From contig NZ_BMOK01000004.1 of assembly GCF_014647035.1 (NCBI RefSeq), positions 186,001 through 250,000 of the forward strand: a DNA stretch of 64,000 nucleotides, in the 5' to 3' direction. This document shows, one piece after another, positions 9,041 to 16,750 of the stretch; the first letter of the stretch is position 1; each line of letters begins with the position of its first letter. The notes below the pieces were generated by a model that saw only the letters and a list, made by a program, of their open reading frames with translations, did not search any database and was not told where the DNA came from. This DNA comes from Sporolactobacillus putidus. Its GTDB lineage: Bacteria; Bacillota; Bacilli; Bacillales; Sporolactobacillaceae. The translations under genes were made by a program, and so were the position numbers.

Positions 9041-9145
9041 TGATTCCGGTTCGTTTACTGTCGATTCTTTGGATGTTCCTGTCGGTTTTGCACGTTATTG
9101 TCGATATTTTGCACTTTACTGATGATAAGCCGGCGTTTTTCGGCG
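9041..9145 (-). repeat. Phased repeat array in the opposite orientation, drifted
   Basis: Cores reading TTACTGTCGATT (the complement of the GACCGATAAA type) recur at about 9041, 9061, 9082, 9101, 9120 and 9140, steps 19-21 bp. Only the 9061, 9082 and 9101 units match well. It faces the ten-unit array 50 bp away. Confidence 0.55.
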
Positions 9146-9712
9146 ATTCTTGCCGCGATTTACAGGAATACGCGGCCGACCGAAGAAAAGATCGGGCGTT
9201 TCCGCCATTTAACGCCCGTCCGCATAGGGTATTCCCCTTTTCAGTTTCGGTGAAAGACCACCGCTTGTACGAGCAGATCGCTTTTCGGTAAATTAGAAAA
9301 CGACTTCACGCCGTGGCTCTGCTGGATACATGAGTTGAGGGAATACTCATTTCATTTTTAATATAAAGAGAGTGAGAGTTGTTGACATCGTTTATCAATG
9401 TACTATACGGACTTCATAAAATCAACCGGCCGGGCGATAACATAGAAAAAAGAATCTCCTGTCCGAAGCAAACGCTTTCCGTCATGGCGCAGAAACCGCT
9501 GCGTTCCGTGTAGGTTTCGGAGGAGGGCCGAACGGAAAGACAAAAACAGGACGAGATGAATGGCAAAAAAAGAGAAACATAGGGAGGGCTTCTGTTTAGA
9601 CAAGCAGAGCCCGCCGGCCGTTCCCTTTTCTATGCAAAAAAGTTATAATGGGTCACAGAGCCCTCCGGAAAGGCTGTGATTCAGCTATTGAACGGAGGAA
9701 AACAACAGGGGC
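9146..9712. other. Intergenic region upstream of ywfO
   Basis: No convincing gene. A TTGACA at 9382-9387 with TATACG at 9404-9409 could be a promoter but has no clear target. A better placed TATAAT at 9644-9649 with a weak TTCCCT -35 may drive ywfO. The stretch 9490-9530 has an imperfect GAAACCG/CGGTTTC-like fold. Nothing else is supported. Confidence 0.35.
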
Positions 9713-11017
9713 GTGGTCGTCGTGACCCAACGATTTGAAAGGCTGAATGAAGAGAAAGTTTTCAAGGATCCGGTGCATCGCTATATTCATGTCCGCGACC
9801 GGCTGATCTGGGACTTGATCGGCACAGCGGAATTTCAAAGGCTGAGGCGCATCCGTCAGCTGGGGACAACTTTTCTGACCTTTCATGGGGCGGAACACAG
9901 CCGTTTCGGGCATTCGCTGGGCGTCTACGAGATTGCACGCCAGGTGATTAATATTTTTAAAAACAGAAACGATTGGGACGACTCGGAAACGCTGCTCTCA
10001 CTCTGCGCGGCGCTGTTGCATGATGTCGGGCACGGTCCGTTCTCGCATTCTTTCGAAAAGGTTTTCGGCACCGATCACGAACAGTATACACAGGCGATCA
10101 TTCTCGGCGATACGGAGATTCACCGCCTTTTGGAACAAGCGGGCGGCGATTTTCCGCAAAAAGTGGCGGATGTGATTGGGAAAACCTATAAGAACAGGCT
10201 GGTTGTCAGCCTGATTTCCAGCCAGATTGACGCAGACCGGATGGATTACCTGCTGCGTGATGCCTATTTCACAGGCGTCAGCTACGGTCATTTCGACATG
10301 GAGCGGATCTGGCGCGTGATGAGGCCCTGCAATGATCAGATTGTATTCAAACTCTCGGGGATGCACGCGGTGGAAGACTATATTATGAGCCGTTACCAGA
10401 TGTACTGGCAAGTCTATTTTCATCCGGTGACGCGGAGTGCGGAAGTTGTCCTGACAAAGATTCTTCACCGGGCAAAGGTACTGTATCAGTCCGGATTCAG
10501 GTTCAGACATCAGCCGGTTCCGCTGCGGACACTTTTTGAAGGGAAGATGACGCTTCAGGATTACCTCAGGCTGGACGAAGCGGTCATCATGTATTTCTTT
10601 CAGGTTTGGCAGGAGGAGGACGATCCGATTCTCAGCGACTTGTGCAGCCGGTTCATGAACCGGCGCCTCTTTAAGTACGTACAGATCTCAAAAGATCAGC
10701 TGAATGTCGACGATAAATTAAAAGAGGCGTTCATTAAGGCGGGAATCGATCCGGATTATTACCTTGAAGTGGATTCTTCTTCGGACTGCCCTTATGATTT
10801 CTACCGGCCCGGAGAAGAAGAAGAGCGCCTGCCGATTCAGCTGCTGATGCCGGACGGCAAGACGCTGCATGAGCTTTCGCTGGAATCGGATGTTGTAGGC
10901 GCGATTACAGGAAAAAGACGGACCGATCACAAACTGTATTATCCGAAGGACAAGGTGCTTGCCCTGCCGGAACATTCGATAGCAAAGAAGGAAATATGCG
11001 AGCTCTTGCACATATAG
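9713..11017 (+). CDS. ywfO: HD-domain phosphohydrolase (YwfO family)
   Basis: A 434-residue SAMHD1/dGTPase-like protein. The HD metal motif is HSRFGHSLGV (about residue 63) and ALLHDVGHGPFSHSFE (about 99-114), with SSQIDADRMDYLLRDA near 175. The family hydrolyses deoxynucleoside triphosphates; the in vivo role of YwfO is not settled. The start is uncertain: GTG 9713 and GTG 9722 are in frame, with GGAGG 14 bases before the first. ywgA follows 80 bp later, as in B. subtilis. Confidence 0.9.
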   Translation: MVVVTQRFERLNEEKVFKDPVHRYIHVRDRLIWDLIGTAEFQRLRRIRQLGTTFLTFHGAEHSRFGHSLGVYEIARQVINIFKNRNDWDDSETLLSLCAALLHDVGHGPFSHSFEKVFGTDHEQYTQAIILGDTEIHRLLEQAGGDFPQKVADVIGKTYKNRLVVSLISSQIDADRMDYLLRDAYFTGVSYGHFDMERIWRVMRPCNDQIVFKLSGMHAVEDYIMSRYQMYWQVYFHPVTRSAEVVLTKILHRAKVLYQSGFRFRHQPVPLRTLFEGKMTLQDYLRLDEAVIMYFFQVWQEEDDPILSDLCSRFMNRRLFKYVQISKDQLNVDDKLKEAFIKAGIDPDYYLEVDSSSDCPYDFYRPGEEEERLPIQLLMPDGKTLHELSLESDVVGAITGKRRTDHKLYYPKDKVLALPEHSIAKKEICELLHI

Positions 11018-11097
11018 AGACAGTGCGGTGCACTGCAACCGGGTGTGATGACTTAGCGTTCTTATAGTTATTTATCAATCGGGGGGATTAGCCAAAA

Positions 11098-11607
11098 ATG
11101 CTGGAAGACCACGCAAAAATTGCGGCTTTGATCCATCAGGCGGGGGAAATCGCCGGCAGGAAGAAGCTGCAGAAAATGGTATATATATTGCAGAAGATAG
11201 GTTTTCCGTTTCATGAAACCTATCGCTTTCATTTTTATGGACCTTACTCGGAAGAACTCACGATGCAGCTGGAAGAACTGTGCGATTTTGGTTTTATCCT
11301 TGAAAAGCAGACAGAAACAAGCGGTGAACACTATTACTGCTACCGGCTGACCGAAGAAGGGGAAACTTTTCTGGCGCACACGAAACAGCTTCCATACATA
11401 AAAAGTATAGCGGAAAAACTGAATGCCGAAACGGCCGCATTTCTCGAACTCGTATCTATTCTTCTTTATTTCGATCGGCTGCCCCGCAAGTCGGCCATTG
11501 AAAAAGCGCAAGTGATCGGGAAAGATTATAATCAAACGGATATGCAGCGGGCATACACTTTTATAGCGGCGCTCTACGCGAATAAACCGGTCGGGCTGTC
11601 GCTCTGA
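11098..11607 (+). CDS. ywgA: YwgA family protein
   Basis: A 169-residue soluble protein of unknown function. It begins MLEDHAKIAALIHQAGEI, then KKLQKMVYILQKIG and YRFHFYGPYSEEL, which recall antitoxin SocA/Panacea-like and YwgA proteins. The order ywfO-ywgA is conserved in Bacillales, so linked function with the HD phosphohydrolase is plausible. GGGGGG lies before the ATG. No catalytic motif can be named. Confidence 0.8.
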   Translation: MLEDHAKIAALIHQAGEIAGRKKLQKMVYILQKIGFPFHETYRFHFYGPYSEELTMQLEELCDFGFILEKQTETSGEHYYCYRLTEEGETFLAHTKQLPYIKSIAEKLNAETAAFLELVSILLYFDRLPRKSAIEKAQVIGKDYNQTDMQRAYTFIAALYANKPVGLSL

Positions 11608-11624
11608 TCAGGGGGAATGAAACG

Positions 11625-12176
11625 ATGTTCACATTTAAGGTGGATGAAGAGATTCAGTTGAAATTGTTTGAACAAAGCGATGCAAACGCTCTGTTTGCGC
11701 TGATTGACAGACAGCGCGGCTATCTGCGCGAATTTCTCCCTTGGGTGGACAGTGTGATATCCGCGGGCCATTATTATGCATCAATTGCCGGCTGGGCCGA
11801 ACAATTCCGGCAGGGGCTGGGCTTTCAGGCAGGAATTCTCTTTCGCGGAGAACTTTCGGGCATGGTTGGTTTTCATCTTCATGACCTGCGGAACAGGAAA
11901 ACGAGCATTGGGTACTGGCTCTCTGAAGACAAACAGGGAAAGGGTATCATGACACGGTGCTGTCGGGCGATTATTGCGGAAGCCTTTGAGACAACGTCTC
12001 TGAACCGGATCGAGATCGGGGCGGCCACACAAAATATGAAGAGCCGTGCAATCCCTGAACGGCTCGGATTTACCCATGAAGGCTGTATCCGGGAAGCCGA
12101 GTGGATTTATGATCACTTTGTCGATCACGAAATTTACAGTCTGCTGCGATCGGAGTGGGAAAAAGCGCGTCAATAA
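11625..12176 (+). CDS. GNAT N-acetyltransferase, RimL/YdaF type
   Basis: A 183-residue single GNAT domain. The ribosomal-protein-serine acetyltransferase pattern is visible: DANALFALIDRQRGYLREFLPWV at the N-terminus, IGYWLSEDKQGKGIMT with the acetyl-CoA loop (about residue 95-110), then NRIEIGAATQNMKSRAIPERLGF. Members acetylate N-termini of ribosomal proteins or small amines; the acceptor is not known here. It starts 17 bp after ywgA with GGGGG before ATG, so it is probably cotranscribed. Confidence 0.88.
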   Translation: MFTFKVDEEIQLKLFEQSDANALFALIDRQRGYLREFLPWVDSVISAGHYYASIAGWAEQFRQGLGFQAGILFRGELSGMVGFHLHDLRNRKTSIGYWLSEDKQGKGIMTRCCRAIIAEAFETTSLNRIEIGAATQNMKSRAIPERLGFTHEGCIREAEWIYDHFVDHEIYSLLRSEWEKARQ

Positions 12177-12299
12177 TTGCTGGCGAAAAACGCGATTGTG
12201 CCGCCCGTATGTTTTCAACACGGAGGCGGATATAACAGTTAATGAAACATTTGTTTAAACCGCAGTGCAATGATTTTCCCACGAATTTTTTAAAAGTTT

Positions 12300-12349
12300 C
12301 CTATTTTGTTTAAAATAGGGTTGACAGCCCTTATTAGGCGTTGTAAACT
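12300..12349 (+). promoter_or_regulatory. SigA promoter with adjacent operator-like palindrome
   Basis: CCTATTTT-GTTT-AAAATAGG, a perfect 8-bp inverted repeat, spans 12300-12319. TTGACA follows at 12321-12326 and TAAACT at 12344-12349 (17-bp spacer). It now faces only the tail of a transporter gene, so it appears to be an orphaned control region. Confidence 0.6.
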
Positions 12350-12375
12350 AGCCATATTTCAAAAAACATGTTAGC

Positions 12376-12618
12376 TTGAAAGTCGGTCTCGCCATCTATG
12401 TTCCTGAACTGTTTCCGACCCGGCTGCGCATGCGCGGAAACGGAACGGCGCAGGCAGTCGGCCGTTTCTTTACCATCGTCACGCCTTACGCCGTCGCCTG
12501 GCTGCTCAGCAACCAAGGCATCATCAGCATCTTTATCGTGATGGGCATTTTTCTTGCCGTTGTGGCCATTCTTACTGTTCTGTGGGGCCCGGAAACCAAG
12601 AAGCAAATTCTTAAGTAA
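12376..12618 (+). pseudogene. C-terminal remnant of an MFS sugar/metabolite transporter
   Basis: About 80 codons match the last third of MFS metabolite:H+ symporters: AIYVPELFPTRLRMRGNG (the conserved loop), AQAVGRFFTIVTPYAVAWLL, one more membrane helix, then GPETKKQIL. The first nine helices are missing, and the frame opens right after an intact promoter without a ribosome site. A deletion between promoter and gene tail explains this. No product is expected to transport. Confidence 0.75.
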
Positions 12619-12655
12619 GGGTCAGAGGCCTTTTTAAAAGAAAGCACCATACAGT

Positions 12656-12716
12656 GAAGCCGTGTTCAAAGTCTCTCTCATATGGGGAGCGCTAGCCAAA
12701 CACGGTTTCTTTTTTA
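12656..12716 (+). terminator. Terminator after the MFS remnant
   Basis: GAAGCCGTGTT pairs with AACACGGTTTC over a 30-base loop and a T-run follows. It would have ended the original transporter transcript and lies tail to tail with gshA. Confidence 0.7.
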
Positions 12717-12743
12717 TTTCTAAAGATATCCAGCTTTGGAAAA

Positions 12744-13940
12744 CTACCAACATCGAACAGTCTTAAGATAGGTTTCTTTCATTTGTCTGGACCAGTTCAA
12801 GCCCTCGTTTCCCGACTTCTGCAGCCTCCCTGCAATCCGTTCGGCGTATCCGGATGCGGCATTCAGCCATCTTTCCTCCGCATGGTTCAGTGCCTGAACA
12901 TAGGCATCAGGTAGACTCTTTTGCTGAGTAAAAGCGCCTAACTGATTAAAAATCCGATTCATTTGATCGGCGAACGGATCGGATACGGCCATCAATGCTG
13001 CTTCATCGGACAATTGGTTTGCGCTTTTCTGGCTCTCGCGGTCAAACGGCTCATCTTCCTTCTGAGCAGCCCACATCAAATAAAGATGCATTAAGTAAAG
13101 ATCATCGGGATTGATACTCCAGGTAAACAGCGGGTTCAGATCCGGAATGCGCAGCTCGATCCGGCTGGCTTCCGGCTGCTGGGTGAGATCTTCAAACCCT
13201 TTCCCCTTGATCCTGACAAGCTGATACAACTCACGCGGACCCTCAATCAGCCCTGCCTTCACTGCAGACGACAGCGAACCGAGATAGTCTGAAGGACTTG
13301 AATAATCGAGATAAACCGGTTGGGTATTTTGATAGCCGCACGCGCTGAGACGGGCGGACCGGTAATAAATGCCGCCCTGTTCTTCCGGGCTTGCCGACAA
13401 TAAATGAACGAGAAAAAAACGATAGCGCATCGCCTGAGCTGCGAGATTCAGATAAAATTGATTGCGCGCCTCCGCATCTTTAAAATCTTCTCCGGCGAAA
13501 GAGAAATTGAAATGAATGCCGCAATACAGCTGCTTGTGCCGCCCATATTTTTTCGAAAGATAAGTTCGGTAATCGTTCTTATCTTTTCCCGCCGGACCAA
13601 AGTCCGCAATCGGAATCTGATCTTCCGGAGGCAGGGAGTCAGGAGGACTGCTGAGTGGCCAGAGAAGTTCAGAACCGATCCCTTTATACACTTTTTTCGT
13701 CAGGCACTCTTCGTGAAACAGCAGATCGGGAATGGAATCCGACACGGGTGTGATCATTTCAATCTGGCTCTCGGAAAAATCCGTTGTGATCTCGGGATTG
13801 GTCAGTTTGTCTCCGAATGCGGCGGGATGAGGCGTCAGTGCCAGCGATCCGTCCGGATTAATCCTTAAATTTTCCCGTTCCAGTCCGAAACGGCCTTTTG
13901 TTGTCAGATGAAAAAAGAAAAGCTTATCTTTATCCGGCAT
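12744..13940 (-). CDS. gshA: Glutamate-cysteine ligase
   Basis: Joins L-glutamate and L-cysteine, the first step of gamma-glutamylcysteine/glutathione synthesis. The 398-residue protein has the class I signatures GRFGLERENLRI (about residue 16), ITTDFSESQIEMITP, LWPLSSPP and YCGIHFNFSF, and later RIELRIPDLNP. It is shorter than the E. coli enzyme (518) and has no ATP-grasp fusion as in GshAB. No gshB is nearby, so the product may be gamma-glutamylcysteine. Start 13940 (MPDKDKLFFF) has an AAAGG/AGGG site; the longer ATG at 13982 has none. Confidence 0.88.
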   Translation of the reverse strand: MPDKDKLFFFHLTTKGRFGLERENLRINPDGSLALTPHPAAFGDKLTNPEITTDFSESQIEMITPVSDSIPDLLFHEECLTKKVYKGIGSELLWPLSSPPDSLPPEDQIPIADFGPAGKDKNDYRTYLSKKYGRHKQLYCGIHFNFSFAGEDFKDAEARNQFYLNLAAQAMRYRFFLVHLLSASPEEQGGIYYRSARLSACGYQNTQPVYLDYSSPSDYLGSLSSAVKAGLIEGPRELYQLVRIKGKGFEDLTQQPEASRIELRIPDLNPLFTWSINPDDLYLMHLYLMWAAQKEDEPFDRESQKSANQLSDEAALMAVSDPFADQMNRIFNQLGAFTQQKSLPDAYVQALNHAEERWLNAASGYAERIAGRLQKSGNEGLNWSRQMKETYLKTVRCW

Positions 13941-14281
13941 ACCTTTATCCCTCGCATTCTTCGCTTGAAAAAGGCAGTTCATTTCTCAGCCCCGGCTTTA
14001 GAGAGCAAGAACAGAAAGCTCTGTGTGACCGACAAATAAGCTACTTCTGAGTGTACTGGATTCATGAACGGATTTCAATGAATTGGAACCACGCACCAAG
14101 GTGACACACAGTCGTGTATTTTTGAGCGGTATGATAAACCAGGGGTTTTGGTAAATTAAAGCCCTTTCGGGTAAAACTTGCAAGTATCAAGGAAACCGTA
14201 TGTCTGATCAGCCCACCCATTCAGGGAGAACACTAGAATTCCCGGACAAGACGGGAATTCTGAAAAATCCTGAAAATATGA
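13941..14281. other. Intergenic region with one strong hairpin
   Basis: No gene is supported. GAATTCCCG and CGGGAATTC form a perfect 9-bp stem with a seven-base loop at 14236-14260. The rest shows no clear promoter or repeat. Confidence 0.4.
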
Positions 14282-14338
14282 AAAAGAGGGATGAATGTGT
14301 ACCAAATACGTGTAGAAATATTCATCTCTCTTTTTTTA
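14282..14338 (-). terminator. Bidirectional terminator after ydbC
   Basis: AAAGAGGGATGAAT and ATTCATCTCTCTTT arms with A- and T-tracts on both outer sides. It lies 50 bp after the ydbC stop on the minus strand. Confidence 0.7.
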
Positions 14339-14387
14339 TACTTATTGAATTAAATGTCGCATTTTCATGGCTGCAGGTTTCGAACCC

Positions 14388-14621
14388 TTACTCCTGCAGC
14401 TCCTCCATATGGCTCAGCATTTTTTTAAGTGCTTTGAGATCATCGAGGGACAGCGTGATGCCCTTGCCCATTTTTTCACCGTCCGGCGCCCAGTCCCTGA
14501 GGTCGTATTTTGGCTCTCTTCCATTCCAGCTGATGATGTTCAGCTGTTTCTGCCATCCTTTCGGCGATTCGGAAAGGATCCCGACACGATTGACAATCTC
14601 ATATTGAATGCTGCTCATCAT
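14388..14621 (-). CDS. ydbC: PC4/YdbC-type single-strand nucleic acid binding protein
   Basis: A 77-residue protein with the YdbC pattern: YEIVNRVGILSESPKGWQKQLN, ISWNGREPKYDLRDWAPD and KMGKGITLS, followed by a C-terminal helix rich in Leu/Lys. The family has the fold of eukaryotic PC4 and binds single-stranded DNA. Length fits the family. GGAGGTG precedes the ATG by six bases. It follows the small acidic ORF by 53 bp on the same strand. Confidence 0.85.
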   Translation of the reverse strand: MMSSIQYEIVNRVGILSESPKGWQKQLNIISWNGREPKYDLRDWAPDGEKMGKGITLSLDDLKALKKMLSHMEELQE

Positions 14622-14674
14622 TGTACACCTCCGATTGTAGAATGGATGCCTGTCCGGCGTCTGATTGTCCCGGG

Positions 14675-14905
14675 TCAGATAAGAATAAAATGTTCACGAA
14701 ACCACGAATCGCTGTTCAGCACCTCGCGACCGTCCGCGATGATGTGCGGTTCCCCCTCCTCATCCTGAGTTACCAGGTGGCCCTCTTCGTCCTGCTCGGC
14801 CATATAAAAATTGTTCAACTTGAAAAGCAGCCGGTCCTCGAGCAAGTCAAGAGCAATATCGGCCGTCTCCCCGTACACATTCTTAATGCATCGGACCAGA
14901 ATCAT
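14675..14905 (-). CDS. Small acidic hypothetical protein
   Basis: A 76-residue frame starting MILVRCIKNVYGET, with an acidic middle (AEQDEEGHLVTQDEEGEP) and ending WFREHFILI. GGGGGA lies nine bases before the ATG. It runs into ydbC on the same strand. I do not recognise a family; the composition looks like a real soluble protein, not a shadow. Confidence 0.5.
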   Translation of the reverse strand: MILVRCIKNVYGETADIALDLLEDRLLFKLNNFYMAEQDEEGHLVTQDEEGEPHIIADGREVLNSDSWFREHFILI

Positions 14906-15274
14906 GTCAGCGAATCCCCCAGATCGAAAGAATACTATTATCAGAATAAGGGTTGTGCACAAATTTGGCAATGGTTGCAAGGATTAGGGAATGAATAGAT
15001 AAAATGCTCCATAATGTCTAAGGGTTTTCGTTTTTGGATAAGGAAAGCAGCCGCTGCTTATTGTTCCTTTTGTTTCTTTTTGTCAATAATGGTACGGTAG
15101 ATCGCCATTCTTTTTACAGAGAACGGGCTTTTCCCGAAAATGATTTTCCGCTTCCTGACGGGCGGTTCTTTTTATCAATTAAGGAAGCCGCCTTTCTGTC
15201 CGGAGACGGAAAGCCTAATCCTGTGATAAAATAGCACTATCTAAAAATGTGAGTTCGGTCACTTAAATGAGAGG
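14906..15274. other. Intergenic region between divergent genes
   Basis: No gene is supported. The end holds a TGTGATAAAAT extended -10-like element at 15220-15230, which may drive ywhD. A GCGG/CCGC imperfect fold lies at 15160-15200. Confidence 0.3.
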
Positions 15275-15283
15275 ATGAACGAT

Positions 15284-15805
15284 TTGGATATTTTTCATCA
15301 GGACGGGAAAAAATCAGGTTTCAATATTGTAAAAGGCGACGCGACAAAAGGGCACGGCGGTTTCGGAGCAGGGCTGGTCAATCTCGACAACATGTCGCCT
15401 GTGATCATTGATGTGGAAGCGGGAACGGCCGAAGTGGATATCGGCGCGCTCCACGCCCGCAGCGATATCGAGCGGCGTATCCGTTTTTCCAAAGATAAAG
15501 CAGATCTCCAGGGCGGCGGTAAAAAGTACTGGCTCGTCTGGGTGAATACGGAAGTCACAAAAGAGGGCCCGTACTTTTCAGGAGCAGGCGCCGCTGAAAT
15601 GATCATCAACCGGGAGAGCCGCCGCGGCTATAAAATTCTCGCCGATCATGTCAATAAGATGGATAAAGCGCTGAAAGGCAAAGTCGCGATTGACGAGATG
15701 GACGCGCCGTCGAAAAAAGTGCTGCGCGATTTTCTTGCCGAAGCCGATCCGGGCCAATGGGAGAGGGCGAATCCTGAACTGAAAGAAAAGCTGGAGGAGG
15801 AGTAA
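15284..15805 (+). CDS. ywhD: YwhD family protein
   Basis: A soluble protein of about 173 residues and unknown function, recognised by GFNIVKGDATKGHGGFG, PVIIDVEAGTAEVD, ALHARSDIERRI, KKYWLVWV and ADHVNKMDKALKG. GAGAGG abuts ATG 15275 but lies nine bases from the in-frame TTG 15284, so the TTG is preferred. In B. subtilis ywhD precedes pbpG; here pbpG is also the next gene but is inverted, with about 0.9 kb of IS remnant and repeats between. Confidence 0.88.
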   Translation: MDIFHQDGKKSGFNIVKGDATKGHGGFGAGLVNLDNMSPVIIDVEAGTAEVDIGALHARSDIERRIRFSKDKADLQGGGKKYWLVWVNTEVTKEGPYFSGAGAAEMIINRESRRGYKILADHVNKMDKALKGKVAIDEMDAPSKKVLRDFLAEADPGQWERANPELKEKLEEE

Positions 15806-15808
15806 CGA

Positions 15809-15852
15809 TAAAGAAAACTTTGCGCTGGCTAAGCCTTAGTTGCGGGGCCTTT
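15809..15852 (+). repeat. Deleted third copy of the 109-bp hairpin element
   Basis: AAGAAAACTTTGCG then GCTAAGCCTTAGTTGCGGGGCC match the first half of the element found at 24082-24190 and 31782-31890, with about 16 bases missing in the middle. It ends where the IS3-type transposase fragment begins. Confidence 0.55.
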
Positions 15853-15985
15853 GGCGCTTGCTGAATTAGTTTTGCGATATACTCCCGAAACTCATGATCA
15901 TAATGTTTGACCATGATGAACACGTCCTTTTTTCAGATAATTAAATTATACTGGCCCATTTTGACGTGTCCACTGTTAAGACTAA
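15853..15985 (-). pseudogene. IS3-family OrfA transposase fragment with possible IS end
   Basis: Read on the minus strand, MVKHYDHEFREYIAKLI is the typical N-terminus of IS3-group OrfA proteins. After about 20 codons the frame runs into the hairpin element, so the rest of the helix-turn-helix and all of OrfB are missing. TGGACACGTCAAAATGGGCC at 15954-15973 (complement) may be the IS terminal inverted repeat. Non-functional. Confidence 0.55.
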
Positions 15986-15994
15986 CTTAAGAAA

Positions 15995-16402
15995 AGCGGA
16001 AAAGTCGAACCGAAAAACAGGAGTAGAACCGAAATCGGTGAAAGTCGAACCGAAAAACAGGAGTAGAACCGAAATCGGTGAAAGTCGAACCGAAAAACAG
16101 GAGTAGAACCGAAATCGGTGAAAGTCGAACCGAAAATGAGAAGTTGAACCGAATCCGGCAAAAGTCGAACCGAAATCATGAAAAGTTAAACCGAATCCAG
16201 CGTAAGTCGAACCGAAAATGAGAAGTAGAACCGAATCCGGCAAAAGTCGAACCGAAATCATGAAAAGTTAAACCGAACCCAGTGTAAGTCGAACCGAAAA
16301 TGAAAAGTGGAACCGAAGTGGACAAAAGTCGAACCGAATCCAGCGTAAGTCGAACCGAAATCATGAAAAGTTAAACCGAATCCAGCGTAAGTCGAACCAA
16401 AA
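15995..16402 (+). repeat. Phased array, GTCGAACCGAAA type, about twenty units
   Basis: ACCGAA cores occur at 16009, 16028, 16049, 16068, 16089, 16108, 16129, 16148, 16169, 16190, 16211, 16230, 16251, 16272, 16293, 16312, 16333, 16354, 16375 and 16396. Every step is 19 or 21 bp. The unit is AAAGTCGAACCGAAA plus about six variable bases. Two 40-bp unit pairs are exact copies (16021-16100). It lies between the convergent ywhD and pbpG genes. Confidence 0.9.
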
Positions 16403-16600
16403 TTCAAATTAAACTGAGCCGGCTCAACATAACTGAAAACCGTTCATCCCAAACGAGGCAAAGTTCATCCAAAATCAGGCACTTCATCGTAATCTGACCA
16501 AGGTTCATCCTAAACCGTAAAAAGCTTATCCCAAACAAGGCAAAGTTCAACTGAAACTGCAGAAAGTTCATCCTAATTTGCTTTGATAGATCCTCATGTA
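16403..16600 (+). repeat. Drifted continuation of the array, GTTCATCCTAAA type
   Basis: TTCATCC-like cores at 16443, 16464, 16483, 16504, 16525, 16546, 16567 and about 16588, steps 21 bp except one of 19 and the compensating 21. The core differs from the preceding array, but the spacing and the trailing AAA are kept. From 16600 to 16750 I see no repeat and no supported gene. Confidence 0.65.
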
Positions 16601-16750
16601 CAACCTGGGAAAACTTTTCCCCGGGTAGGCAAAAAATGCTCCGTTTCACATTTGATAAGTTGTAGTCAGTTCCCTTGAATCCGACATTGGCGTCACCATA
16701 ACCTGGAAGCCGGTTCATTGATGGTGATTCATTCGCCGTATACCTAACCG

